Of a stretch of DNA of 64,000 bases, positions 44,466 through 53,230 are shown piece by piece; position 1 is the stretch's first letter, and each line of letters starts with the position of its first letter. The notes beneath the pieces were generated by a model. It ran no database searches, was not told where the DNA came from, and worked only from the letters and a program-made list of their open reading frames with translations. Origin of the DNA: GCA-003244245 sp963712995 (GTDB taxonomy: Bacteria; Actinomycetota; Actinomycetes; Mycobacteriales; Pseudonocardiaceae); assembly GCA_963712995.1 (NCBI GenBank), contig CAVQKH010000026.1, forward strand, positions 248,001-312,000, read 5' to 3'. Both the position numbers and the translations under genes were made by a program.

Positions 44466-44813
44466 GTGACCGCCGCCGCAGCTTCCCGACCGGAGCCCGG
44501 CCTGCACCGCGCGCCCTTCGCAGATGCCTCGCCCGCGCAGGTGCGTGCCGCGTTGACCTCTGAGGATGTCGCGAAGTTCGACCGCCAGTGGCAGAGGGTC
44601 ATGGCCACCGCGACCCAGACGCTCGATCTGACCGGTGTGCACCGCACCCTGGAATCTTGGCGGCGGGTCGCCTGGCTGACCACTGCCAATGGGCCCGAGA
44701 AGTACCGGCAGATGCTGGCCCGGGCCGAGCACACCCTGCGGACCGGTGAGCTCCCCCCGGACAGCGTGCCGCTCGACGAGATCAAGGCCATGATCGCGGA
44801 GCGGCTGGGATAA
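44466..44813 (+). CDS. Putative antitoxin (DUF6247-like) of TA-like pair 1
   Basis: 115 aa from GTG 44466, six bases after a TATGGT -10-like hexamer, so probably leaderless. It is helical: SPAQVRAALTSEDVAKFDRQ, WQRVMATATQTLDLTGVHRT, LESWRRVAWL and a C-terminal DEIKAMIAERLG. The same pattern recurs in the gene at 53486-53827. It is followed seven bases later by a small RelE-fold-like gene. The antitoxin role is inferred from this repeated pairing; the domain name is from memory. Confidence 0.65.
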   Translation: MTAAAASRPEPGLHRAPFADASPAQVRAALTSEDVAKFDRQWQRVMATATQTLDLTGVHRTLESWRRVAWLTTANGPEKYRQMLARAEHTLRTGELPPDSVPLDEIKAMIAERLG

Positions 44814-44820
44814 CTACCTG

Positions 44821-45069
44821 GTGTACCGCATCGAGACCGACAGCGCGGCCACGGAACAGATCGTCGCGCTGCCTGACGAAGCCCTGGCCGACTACACCCG
44901 TGTGCTCGGAGTGCTTGAGCTGGTTCCGTGGAACGGCGACCCGCTGCATGACGACAACCCCGACGCCGCCGTACGGACGTTGCCATTCGGCAGAGCTGGC
45001 CTGGTTACTTACCTCATTCTTGATGACCAGCGGCGGGTGGATGTGCTGAACGTCCTGTGGGTGGGCTGA
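44821..45069 (+). CDS. Putative RelE-like toxin of TA-like pair 1
   Basis: 82 aa from GTG 44821. Compact alpha/beta sequence: TDSAATEQIVALPDEALADY, VLGVLELVPWNGDPLHDDN, LVTYLILDDQRRVDVLNVLW. The final beta strands ending in V-L-W-V-G resemble RelE/ParE-type toxins, and the N-terminal helix with ALPDEAL is typical. It is about half identical by eye to the gene at 53231-53485. Confidence 0.65.
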   Translation: MYRIETDSAATEQIVALPDEALADYTRVLGVLELVPWNGDPLHDDNPDAAVRTLPFGRAGLVTYLILDDQRRVDVLNVLWVG

Positions 45070-45282
45070 CAACCGTGATGATCAGGCCAGACGCGTGTGG
45101 CATGATCGCGGGCCGGAGGCGGCGATCTCGCCGCACTCGCCGGGCTGTCCGCGCAGTCCGTCGGGAAGTTCCTCGGGGCTGAGAAGGTCAACAACGCCCA
45201 TCGTGTACTTCGCTCCAACGGCAGTATCGCTCCCGATTTCCGCTGGCCTGATCCCGACCGCAGTGACGACCCGCGGCAGGTA

Positions 45283-46821
45283 TTGAAGAGCGAGGGACTC
45301 CGGTTCGACGAGTCGGGGCGTGCCGACCCGGACCAGCGGATCACCGCTGACGAACTGCGGGAGCAGCTGGCCGAGCTCGGCGCCGACGCAGAGACCGAGT
45401 CCCGCACCCGCCGGGCCTGGCTGGTGCGGGGGTCCTCGGTGGACGGTCGCAACCTGGTCGACGTGTGGCTGCAGAAGGGATCAGCCTCGCTGGCCGCCGC
45501 GAGCCTGCGACCGATCGACCCTCCGGTGCCGCTCACCACCCTGAAGGCGGCGGTAGAGCAGGACTACCAGCACAAGTCCTACGCGGTGCGGGAAGGCAAG
45601 CTCGCCGAGTTCGACGCCTTCTGCAACCGCATGCGGGTGGATGACTACCTGCTGACCACCTCGCAGGGCGGGACCTACCTGGGTCGGGTCACGGGGGACG
45701 CCACCTACACGCTGTCCTCCGATCGGCGATCCAACCTGCGGCGCGAGGTCGAGTGGTTGAACCCCAACCGGCCCGTGCCGTTCGCGACCCTTCCCCAGCC
45801 GCTGCCGGCGAAACTGCACAGCCAGGCCGATGTCGTCGAGCTGACCAATGAGATCGCGGCGATCGAGCGGCTGCTGGGAACCCTCGGTGTTGCCGATCGG
45901 GAGCCCGACCTGGTCGCGGCCAGGGAACTGCGATTCCCGGAGGTCGACCAGGAGCTAGCCGACGAGCTGTTGATCGACCAGGAGTGGCTGCAGCAACAGG
46001 CTGATCTGCTGTGGGAGCGCCAACAGATGATTTTTTACGGCCCGCCGGGAACTGGGAAAACATATCTTGCCCGCAAGCTCGCCGAGCACCTCTGCGGGCC
46101 GAGCGCGATGAAACTCGTCCAGTTCCACCCGTCTTATACCTATGAGGATTTCTTCGAGGGTTTCCGGCCCGTGCAGCGGGAGGACGGCCAGCTCACGTTC
46201 AAACTGGAACCCGGACCGTTCCGGCTGCTCGTGGAGGCGGCTCGGCAGCACCCCTCAGATCCCTATGTCCTGATCGTCGACGAGATCAACAGGGCGAACC
46301 TGGCCAAGGTTTTTGGTGAGCTGTATTTCCTGTTGGAATACCGGGAGTCTCCGGTCGGCTTGCTGTACTCGCCGGAGGCGGAATTCATCATGCCGCCCAA
46401 CGTCTTCCTCATCGGCACGATGAACACCACGGACCGCTCGCTCGGGCTCATTGATGCCGCGATGCGACGGCGTTTCGCCTTCGTCGAGCTGCACCCGTCG
46501 AAACCACCCACCGCGGGGCTGCTCACCGCTTGGCTCGACAAGCTCACGCACGACAGCGAGATCGAGCACAACCTGGATGCCCCCGACCTGCTCGACGCAC
46601 TCAACGCGCGCATCGACGACTACGAGTTGGCAATCGGCCCGTCCTACCTCATGCGACCACAGATCTACCGCAGCAAAGACAGGCTGACCCGAGTGTGGGA
46701 GACCTCGATCCTGCCGCTGCTGGCCGACCAGCACTACGGCACCCCACCCGCAGCGCTCGACAAGTACCGGCTGGACGCCTTGCGGGCTGATGAACTGGTG
46801 GCGAGCCCGTCACCAGCATGA
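45283..46821 (+). CDS. McrB-like AAA+ ATPase
   Basis: 512 aa from TTG 45283, but coding clearly continues upstream in frame to about 45107 (GLSAQSVGKFLGAEKVNNAH, RVLRSNGSIAPDFRW) with no start. The true N-terminus has therefore probably been cut by a frameshift near 45110. The C-terminal half is a McrB-type AAA+ module: Walker A MIFYGPPGTGKTYLARKLAE, FHPSYTYEDFFEGFRP, Walker B YVLIVDEINRANLAKVFGEL, sensor FLIGTMNTTDRSLGLIDAAM and RRRFAFVELHP. McrB proteins translocate DNA in modification-dependent restriction. No McrC nuclease is adjacent; instead a helicase gene follows after 12 bases. Confidence 0.85.
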   Translation: MKSEGLRFDESGRADPDQRITADELREQLAELGADAETESRTRRAWLVRGSSVDGRNLVDVWLQKGSASLAAASLRPIDPPVPLTTLKAAVEQDYQHKSYAVREGKLAEFDAFCNRMRVDDYLLTTSQGGTYLGRVTGDATYTLSSDRRSNLRREVEWLNPNRPVPFATLPQPLPAKLHSQADVVELTNEIAAIERLLGTLGVADREPDLVAARELRFPEVDQELADELLIDQEWLQQQADLLWERQQMIFYGPPGTGKTYLARKLAEHLCGPSAMKLVQFHPSYTYEDFFEGFRPVQREDGQLTFKLEPGPFRLLVEAARQHPSDPYVLIVDEINRANLAKVFGELYFLLEYRESPVGLLYSPEAEFIMPPNVFLIGTMNTTDRSLGLIDAAMRRRFAFVELHPSKPPTAGLLTAWLDKLTHDSEIEHNLDAPDLLDALNARIDDYELAIGPSYLMRPQIYRSKDRLTRVWETSILPLLADQHYGTPPAALDKYRLDALRADELVASPSPA

Positions 46822-46833
46822 GAGGGGTGCCAG

Positions 46834-48927
46834 GTGGCGAGGCTGGGCATCGACCGGGACTTCCTGTGGGAGTTCGGCAAGCTGGAGCGCGTGATCCAGG
46901 AGAAGGTGCACGCCGCATTCGCCAAGTTCGAGCAGGCCACCCATGCCGGTGTACACCTAGAAAAGATCAACAATGTCCGTGATGCTCGGCTGCGCTCCAT
47001 CCGGATCGATCAGTCCTGGCGCGGGGTCGTGCTCGCTCCGGAATCGGGTGACTCCTACACGCTGCTGAAGGTGCTGCCGCACGACGACGCCTACGACTGG
47101 GCCTGCCGACGACGGGTCAGCGTCAACCGCGCGACCGGCGTCATCGAGGTGCGCGACGTCGCGGCCATCGAGGAGCGGTTGCCACAGCTGACCGAGGACG
47201 CCAAGGCGTCCCCCTCCCGGTTGCTCGACGGCGTGAGTGACGCGGATCTGGGCCGCCTGGGCATCGACGAGCAGGTACTGCCGTTCGCCCGCGTGCTGAC
47301 CGACCTCGACCAGCTCGAATCCGCCCGCGGGATCCTGCCCGAGCCGCAGTACGACGTGCTGGTCGGCCTCGCGATCGGGATGTCACCCGAGCAGGTGTGG
47401 GAGGAGACGGTCGGCGCGGCGACGGTGGCCGTCGATTACGACACCTCCGATGTCACGGCCGCGGTGGCCCGATCCACGGAGCGGGTGGTGCTGGTCAGCG
47501 GGCCCGATGAGTTGATGGAGGTGTTCAGCTACCCCTTCGCGCTGTGGCGGATCTACCTGCACCCGACCCAGCACCGGATGGCCCACGGGGCCTTCAGCGG
47601 GCCCGCTCGGGTGACCGGTGGGCCGGGTACCGGCAAGACCGTGGTCGCCCTGCACCGTGCCCACCACCTCGCCGAGTCCTCGCCGGCGGACCGGTCAGTC
47701 CTGGTGACCACATTCACCAAGACGCTGGCCGGATCTCTCGAAGACGGCTTGCGGATGCTGATCGACGATGAGGCGCTACTCCGCAGGATCGACGTGCGGC
47801 ACATCGATCAGATCGCCCACCAGATCACCGCCTCCCGGCACGGCAGGCTGGCGGTGCTGACCGACTCGGATCAACGGGAGCGCTGGAGACGGCTCATCGC
47901 CCGGCTCGGCCTCAGCTGCACCGAAGGGTTCCTCGGCCAGGAGTGGCGCCACGTCGTGCTCGCCCAGGGGATCGCGACCCGCGAGGAATACCTCGCTGCG
48001 GCGCGATCAGGCCGTGGCCGACCGCTGGGGCCGCGAATGCGGGAGGAGATCTGGCCGGCGCTCGCCAGTTTCGCGGAGGGACTTCGCGCTGAGGGCTTGT
48101 GGACCCACGAGACGATCTGCGTGGAGGCCGCGCGTTTGCTCAATGCCGCGGAAGCCAAGCCGTACCGGCACATCATCGTCGACGAAGCGCAGGATCTCAG
48201 CCCGTGGCAGTGGCGGCTGCTACGAGCGGCCGCCACCTCAGGCCCTGACGACCTCTTCCTCGTCGGCGACACCCACCAGCGCATCTATGCCCACCGCGTC
48301 TCACTCAAGCAGATCGGGATCGACATCGCGGGCCGGTCCGAGCGCTTGAAGATCAACTATCGGACGACCGCGGAGATCCTGGGGTGGAGCCTTGGACTGC
48401 TGCGCGGCGAGCACATCGACGACATGAACGAGGACTTGGAGACGCTGGCCGGGTGCCGCTCCGACGTCCACGGCGCGCCTCCCATCCTGCATGGTGCGAG
48501 CAGCAGGTCGGCCGAAATGGAACACCTCGTGTCCGTCGTGCGCAAGTGGCTCGGCGATGACGTGCAGCCGGGTCAGGTCGGGATCGCGGCCCGGTCCAGT
48601 GTTCTCGTCGATGAGGCTGTATCCGCGCTCGCCGGTTCGGGCATTCGGGCCGTGTCGCTGGCCAAGCGCGCGGCGAAGGACGGTGAGGTGGCGGTCGCGA
48701 CCATGCACCGGATGAAGGGACTGGAATTCCGCTGTGTCGCTGTCGTCGACGTTAACCAAAAGCATGTGCCGGCGCCCGCCGCCGTCACCGCGGCCACCGA
48801 CGATCAGCGCTTGCACGACCTCGATATCCAGCGCGAACGGTGCCTGCTCTTCGTCGCCTGCACCCGTGCCCGAGAGAACCTGATGGTCTCCTGGCACGGG
48901 AAACCGAGCCCGTTGCTGCCAGCCTGA
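46834..48927 (+). CDS. RelE-like domain fused to a UvrD-type superfamily 1 helicase
   Basis: 697 aa from GTG 46834. Residues 1-100 resemble a RelE/ParE toxin fold (FLWEFGKLERVIQEKVHAAF, SIRIDQSWRGVVLAPE, DSYTLLKVLPHDDAYDWACR). The rest is a UvrD/PcrA-like helicase: Walker A RVTGGPGTGKTVVALHRAHH (about residue 265), VLVTTFTKTLA, Walker B HIIVDEAQDLSPWQWRLLRA (about 450), VGDTHQRIYAHRVS, NYRTT, VATMHRMKGLEFRCVAVVD and motif VI LLFVACTRARENLMVSWHG. No nuclease domain is evident. The fusion is known mainly from defence-island helicases (recalled). It is coupled to the McrB-like gene upstream. Confidence 0.9.
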   Translation: MARLGIDRDFLWEFGKLERVIQEKVHAAFAKFEQATHAGVHLEKINNVRDARLRSIRIDQSWRGVVLAPESGDSYTLLKVLPHDDAYDWACRRRVSVNRATGVIEVRDVAAIEERLPQLTEDAKASPSRLLDGVSDADLGRLGIDEQVLPFARVLTDLDQLESARGILPEPQYDVLVGLAIGMSPEQVWEETVGAATVAVDYDTSDVTAAVARSTERVVLVSGPDELMEVFSYPFALWRIYLHPTQHRMAHGAFSGPARVTGGPGTGKTVVALHRAHHLAESSPADRSVLVTTFTKTLAGSLEDGLRMLIDDEALLRRIDVRHIDQIAHQITASRHGRLAVLTDSDQRERWRRLIARLGLSCTEGFLGQEWRHVVLAQGIATREEYLAAARSGRGRPLGPRMREEIWPALASFAEGLRAEGLWTHETICVEAARLLNAAEAKPYRHIIVDEAQDLSPWQWRLLRAAATSGPDDLFLVGDTHQRIYAHRVSLKQIGIDIAGRSERLKINYRTTAEILGWSLGLLRGEHIDDMNEDLETLAGCRSDVHGAPPILHGASSRSAEMEHLVSVVRKWLGDDVQPGQVGIAARSSVLVDEAVSALAGSGIRAVSLAKRAAKDGEVAVATMHRMKGLEFRCVAVVDVNQKHVPAPAAVTAATDDQRLHDLDIQRERCLLFVACTRARENLMVSWHGKPSPLLPA

Positions 48928-48977
48928 CTACGCCCCAGCCGCATCCCTGGAGGCTGATCATTCGCTAGCGTGGGTGC

Positions 48978-49790
48978 ATGCCATCGGCCGACCGCGACCT
49001 CAACGCGGACGATGCACTCGAAGACTTCGATCATCGCGAGCTCACCTTCCTCGGCAAGACCAAGACCGTCTTCGTCTCGGGCAGCGGGCCGGCGGTGATC
49101 GTGATGCCCGAGATACCGGGCATCCACCCCTACGTCGCCCGCTTCGCGCGCTGGGTGCGCGACGCCGGCTTCACGGTGTGGATGCCGAACCTGTTCGGCG
49201 AGCCGGGCCGGGCCTACTCGATCCCGCGGGTACGCGGCGTGCTGGTGCGCGTCTGCATCAGCCGCGAGTTCCGCGCGTTGGCGGCGAACCGCTCGAGCCC
49301 GGTCATCGACTGGCTGCGCGCGCTGGCGGCGCACACGCACCCGATCTGCGGCGGGCGCGGCGTTGGCGCGATCGGCATGTGCTTCACCGGGAACTTCGCG
49401 CTCTCGATGATGCTCGAGCCGGCGATGCTCGCGCCGGTGCTGTCGCAGCCCTCGCTACCGCTGGGTCGGGCCAGCGGCCTGCACATCGGGAAGGACGAGC
49501 TCTCAGAGGTGGCAGCGCGCATGCAGCGCGAGGACCTCACCGTGCTCGCCTATCGTTTCGCGGGTGACCGGCTCTGCCGCGCGGAACGCTTCGCCGCATA
49601 CGAGCAGGCACTCGGCGAGCGTTTCCTCGGGCGCGTGCTGCCGGACTCCGCGGCGAACCGCGAGGGCATCGCCGGGCGATTGTCGCCGCACAGCGTGGTG
49701 ACGACACACCTGATCGACCGCGACGGCGAGCCGACGCGCCAGGCACGCGACGAGATCCTCGAGTTCTTCCGCAAGCGCCTCACCGGCTAG
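48978..49790 (+). CDS. Dienelactone hydrolase-family protein
   Basis: 270 aa. Alpha/beta hydrolase with the DLH nucleophile elbow GAIGMCFTGNFALSM (Cys near residue 135), early PAVIVMPEIPGIHPYVARFA, and a later segment HLIDRDGEPTRQARDEILEF; a C-terminal His is present in SVVTTHLID. DLH proteins hydrolyse lactones in aromatic degradation, but many homologues are uncharacterised esterases. The stop lies in CTAG and overlaps the stop of the convergent phosphatase gene. Confidence 0.88.
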   Translation: MPSADRDLNADDALEDFDHRELTFLGKTKTVFVSGSGPAVIVMPEIPGIHPYVARFARWVRDAGFTVWMPNLFGEPGRAYSIPRVRGVLVRVCISREFRALAANRSSPVIDWLRALAAHTHPICGGRGVGAIGMCFTGNFALSMMLEPAMLAPVLSQPSLPLGRASGLHIGKDELSEVAARMQREDLTVLAYRFAGDRLCRAERFAAYEQALGERFLGRVLPDSAANREGIAGRLSPHSVVTTHLIDRDGEPTRQARDEILEFFRKRLTG

Positions 49791-50259
49791 CCCGGGTGGT
49801 GGGTGGCGAACCAGCTGATCCAGCGTCGTTGGGCGCGGGTCTCGACCGCTCGTGGCCGGTAGTGCTGCCGGGTCCAGTTGACGGCGTCGGCGGCGGGGTG
49901 TCCGGCGAGGATGGCCATGCAGGCGATGACGGTGCCGGTGCGGCCGACACCGGCACCGCAGGCGACCTCGACACGCTGCCCGGAGCGGGCCAGCAGGTAG
50001 GCGTGGTGGATCGCGGCGGCGGCCGACTGGTCGTCGCGGGGAGTGCGGAAATCGGGCCAGTCGATCCAGTCGGCGGCCCAGTCGGGTCTCCAGGCAGCAT
50101 GCGGCGTCGAAAGAGCCCCCGGGGCGCTGCGTCCGGCGAGCGGCCGAGGTAGAGCCCGTAGGTGGGCCGGGGTCCTGGCGGGAGGGGCTCGCGTCGCCCG
50201 CGCCCACGCAGTGCGGTTCCGTCGGGCAGGCTGATCGCGCCGGTGAGGAGGTCACTCAT
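49787..50259 (-). pseudogene. Protein tyrosine/dual-specificity phosphatase-like, one frameshift
   Basis: Start ATG 50259 (coupled to the upstream gene). The N-terminus reads SDLLTGAISLPDGTALRG and PRPTYGLYLGR; near 50116-50124, in the C5G4 run, the frame changes and continues as DWAADWIDWPDFRTPRDD and the catalytic loop VEVACGAGVGRTGTVIACMA (Cys-x5-Arg), ending RWISWFATHHPG at TAG 49787. Restored length is about 157 aa. The CX5R loop marks a cysteine phosphatase of the PTP superfamily; substrate unknown. It pairs with the unknown gene upstream. Confidence 0.75.
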
Positions 50260-50262
50260 CAA

Positions 50263-50846
50263 TCAATCCGTCGGCCATTGCCCGGCCGGGGCACGATGTG
50301 GTGCCTCTCCGACCAGCTCGGCCAGCCGGGACATCCGCCGCCGGCCCGACACCCGCAGCCTGGGCCCGGCGGTCCGCGAGTCGAGAAACCTGGCGTGGCA
50401 GGCCGGCCGTCGACCAGTGCCGCCGCCAGCGGCGTGTGGGTGTCCGGCGCACGGGGATCCAACCGCAGCAGGTAGCCGCGGTCATCAGGTACCCCGGCCG
50501 CCAGCACCCACAGCCGCAGCGCTGCGCCACTGGGCTGCCACCCGCAGGGCACCGCCTTCACCGCCCCCCGGGTCCACGCGCAGGCCAGCGGCACCAAGCC
50601 GACCACCAACGGCGTGTGCACCCAGTAATGGTCCTCCTCGGTGCGGCCCTGTTCGGCGGACAATCCGCGGTCCGCGCAGTCCCGCACGATCTCGATGGCC
50701 CGCCACCGCTCGGCGACCACGATCGACACCCGGGCGGCGGTTCCCCGCCCGAACCCGTGCACCTGCCCTTGGGCACAGAGCAGACCAGCCAGATCATCCA
50801 GACTGGCCGCGCTGGCGTGAGCCGAGAACAACGACGCCTGCCGCAC
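50263..50846 (-). pseudogene. Unknown protein paired with the phosphatase, one frameshift
   Basis: Start GTG 50846, seven bases after a TAGAAT -10-like box, so probably leaderless. The main frame reads AASLDDLAGLLCAQGQVHGF, ERWRAIEIVRDCADRGLSAE, YWVHTPLVVGLVPLACAWTR and LRLWVLAAGVPDDRGYLLRL. Near 50388 the frame changes to FLDSRTAGPRLRVSGRRRMS and RLAELVGEAPHRAPAGQWPT, ending at 50263, four bases before the phosphatase start. Restored length is about 195 aa. No family recognised; the tight pairing suggests function with the phosphatase. Confidence 0.55.
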
Positions 50847-50897
50847 AGCCGCAGATTCTAGAACACCCGTTCGACTCGCGCTCCAGCGACACCCATC

Positions 50898-50958
50898 GCG
50901 TTCTGGGGACAGACTGCAGTAATCAAGCCCCGAATTACTGCAGTCTGTCCCCGGAACG
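50898..50958. repeat. Long palindrome of the CTGTCCCC repeat family
   Basis: Perfect 19-bp arms at 50905-50923 and 50934-50952 (GGGGACAGACTGCAGTAAT and complement) around a 10-base loop, extended by near-complementary CGTTCT / GGAACG flanks. It shares TTCTGGGGACAGA with the 33987-34099 array. It lies between two minus-strand genes and may act as a terminator for the small membrane protein gene. Confidence 0.8.
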
Positions 50959-50959
50959 G

Positions 50960-51130
50960 TCAGACACGGCTGCGGCGGTAGGAGCGAGCGCCGATTCCGG
51001 AGAGCTGTAGAGCGAGGCACAGCAGCCCGGCCAACATGAAAGTCGAGGGGCCGAGCGGTCCGAGCCCGACTCCGGCGATATCGAGAATGAGGGCGACGGC
51101 GAACAGAACGGCGGCGACGATGGCGAACAT
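50960..51130 (-). CDS. Small two-helix membrane protein (56 aa)
   Basis: Starts at ATG 51130 with AGGAGG five bases upstream. Two hydrophobic helices (FAIVAAVLFAVALILDIAGV and TFMLAGLLCLALQLSG) are joined by a Gly/Pro turn, with a basic tail RSYRRSRV. Typical of small actinobacterial membrane proteins of unknown role. The strong ribosome-binding site supports translation. Confidence 0.65.
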   Translation of the reverse strand: MFAIVAAVLFAVALILDIAGVGLGPLGPSTFMLAGLLCLALQLSGIGARSYRRSRV

Positions 51131-51274
51131 GATGGCCTCCTAATCGACGTCAATGGTTGCACCGGAACGATCCGCCCGCATGTCGAACCAGGTGGCGCGT
51201 GACGTCGAGATCCACGACGGGCGGGTCGACCAGGTCCGGTTACACCGGCTGCCGCGCGACGGGTGAGCGATCCA

Positions 51275-51296
51275 CCCCCTCGGATCAGTGAGGGGG
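51275..51296. terminator. Hairpin at the end of the ORC-like ATPase gene
   Basis: Seven-base G/C arms CCCCCTC (51275-51281) and GAGGGGG (51290-51296) enclose the gene's stop codon. It is suited to termination of minus-strand transcription. The adjoining 51131-51284 gap holds a short coding-like tail on plus (RDVEIHDGRVDQVRLHRLP) that may be a fragment of another gene. Confidence 0.45.
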
Positions 51297-52844
51297 CTGT
51301 TCGAGTGCGGCCAGGTGGACGGCTTCCTTGGCGGGGCTGAACTCGTCCGGTGGAACGCCGTTGGGCGATTTCAGCCACCCGCCACGGTCACGAGGCCGGG
51401 CCAGGTTGCCGTCGATGAGCAGTCCGACGTAGCAGCCGTAGTCGATGGCGAACCCGTCGTAGAGCATGCCGGGATTCTTCCGGTCCGCGATGCCGCGGCG
51501 CAGCACGTGCAGCAGGCGCGCGTCGTAGAGCTCGTCGATCGTCTCGTGCCGTGCGGCGAGTTGGTCGAGCAGGAAGGTGCGGGAGTGCCGCCGGCCCACC
51601 ACCTCGTCGATCAGTAACCGCAGCATCTGGCGAGCCGGCTTGTTGGCGTTGATCGCGGTCTGCTTGTCCCGCAGGTACCAGTCCCGGGCCGCGCGGCGGA
51701 CATCCGGCAGGCCGATCGGCTCGTTGTGGGCATGCTGCGCGGCCAGCGCCGCGATGTTGATCGCGTCGCGGGGTACGCCTTCCGCCGCGCGCACCAGCTC
51801 GGAGAAGGCGCCGCGACGGAAAGTGTCCTCAAGGAAACTGTCCACGTCCGGCGGCGGCGCGACGATCATTCTGGACAGTGGTGCGCTGGCATGGTTGTAG
51901 AACAGCTGCCCGAAGAACTCCTGGGCGCGGCTGCGACCATTCTCGAAAATCATGAAATCGTCGAGGCTGACGGCGGAAGCCGCGTCGGCGCCCACCTCGA
52001 TACCGACATAATCCCCGTTGCTGAAGGGATCACTGAATCGCGAACGGCGCTCGATCGCCGCGATCTTGACGGTGATGCCCGCGGTCGGGAGCACACTGCG
52101 CCGCAGCAGGTCCGCCAGCAGCGGCTGGAGGTCGAGCGGGACGCTGCTCCACTCGTCCAGCAACAACCACAACCGCGCGGAACCCAGCGCACCGGCCATA
52201 GCTCGCAGAGCCCGGCTCAGTGGCCCGAACACGACGTGATGCTGCTCGACTCCGGTGCGCCGCAACCGGCTTTCCGCCGTGGCCGACTGGCGTTGCGTCG
52301 CTGATACGGCGGCTTTCGATGACGCTGCCACGGCCAACTCGATGCCCGCCGAGGACTCGGCCGAGCCACCGACAGTCGTCTCCCGTTGCACCTCCCCGAC
52401 GACCTGGACCGCGGTGGCCGCCTCCGCGAGCGCGTCCAGCGCCAGCAGCAGGCTGTCCTGGTCACCCACCTCGCCGGCGAACGCTACGGTGAGCAACTGG
52501 TCATGGATCGCTTCGAGGGTGTCGACCATCAGGTGGGTTCCGCGCACCGTCGGGCTCAGGTTGCTGTCGGTGTACATACCCTCGGCGGAGCCGATGGTGC
52601 GCAGGTCGAGATACACCGCCACGTCGCCGGTGCGTTCGATCAGGTCACTCAAGTAGAGCAGGGCGTGGGTCTTCCCCGTTCCCCGGCGCCCGTACAGGAT
52701 CTGATGGTCGGTCGAATGCAGCATCGCGGAGAACGACCCGGCCGCGACGAACGTCATGGCCAGGGTGGAACGGTCCGTGCTCTCCGCGCGTCGTGGAATC
52801 CGCATCAGGGCCTGGTTGAGGTGTTTCTGCCGCGTGGGAAGCAT
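51285..52844 (-). CDS. ORC/CDC6-like P-loop ATPase
   Basis: 519 aa from ATG 52844 (GTG 52847 possible); the frame is open further upstream but that part lacks protein-like character. Walker A is HQILYGRRGTGKTHALLYLS (about residue 50) and Walker B is ARLWLLLDEWSS. A helical middle region and a C-terminal winged-helix-like part (MLRLLIDEVVGRRHSRTFLL, FAIDYGCYVGLL) follow. This matches bacterial ORC-CDC6-family STAND/AAA ATPases found in accessory regions, whose roles are mostly unknown and sometimes linked to phage conflict. It has no co-directional partner in tight linkage. Confidence 0.75.
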   Translation of the reverse strand: MLPTRQKHLNQALMRIPRRAESTDRSTLAMTFVAAGSFSAMLHSTDHQILYGRRGTGKTHALLYLSDLIERTGDVAVYLDLRTIGSAEGMYTDSNLSPTVRGTHLMVDTLEAIHDQLLTVAFAGEVGDQDSLLLALDALAEAATAVQVVGEVQRETTVGGSAESSAGIELAVAASSKAAVSATQRQSATAESRLRRTGVEQHHVVFGPLSRALRAMAGALGSARLWLLLDEWSSVPLDLQPLLADLLRRSVLPTAGITVKIAAIERRSRFSDPFSNGDYVGIEVGADAASAVSLDDFMIFENGRSRAQEFFGQLFYNHASAPLSRMIVAPPPDVDSFLEDTFRRGAFSELVRAAEGVPRDAINIAALAAQHAHNEPIGLPDVRRAARDWYLRDKQTAINANKPARQMLRLLIDEVVGRRHSRTFLLDQLAARHETIDELYDARLLHVLRRGIADRKNPGMLYDGFAIDYGCYVGLLIDGNLARPRDRGGWLKSPNGVPPDEFSPAKEAVHLAALEQPPH

Positions 52845-53230
52845 CACATTCCACAATGCCGTGCTATCGCAGCAGGTAACAGTCCCCACACGAGGGGTCA
52901 TCCCGCACCCTTCCGGGCGATACGTCCACAGCCCGTGAGTAAACGAGCAATTCCGCTGGTGCCTACCCGGTCGTTGCGGCGCCAGACCCGCGCCAGACCG
53001 TATGCTATCGACAGAGTTGTTGAGCGTTGGCAGGTGCCGTGAACTCGACATCACCGACGTTTTCGCGCTTCTGATGTAGGTTTCGTCGTGTTCACGGCGC
53101 GCACCGTCGCTGCGCGGCTGACCTGCCGTCACATCAACTCCGGTGGGCTTCCGGCGGCGACCGCTAAGTCGCGCTGTTCGCGATCACTGCCGATGCGGCA
53201 AACGATGTTGCCGGGCTGCGAACGCCCCGA

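Noticed and set aside
51168..51267. Short ORF resembling the tail of an ABC transporter ATPase
   Set aside because: Fewer than 35 residues, no motif beyond HDGRV and no partner gene; too weak to list as a feature.
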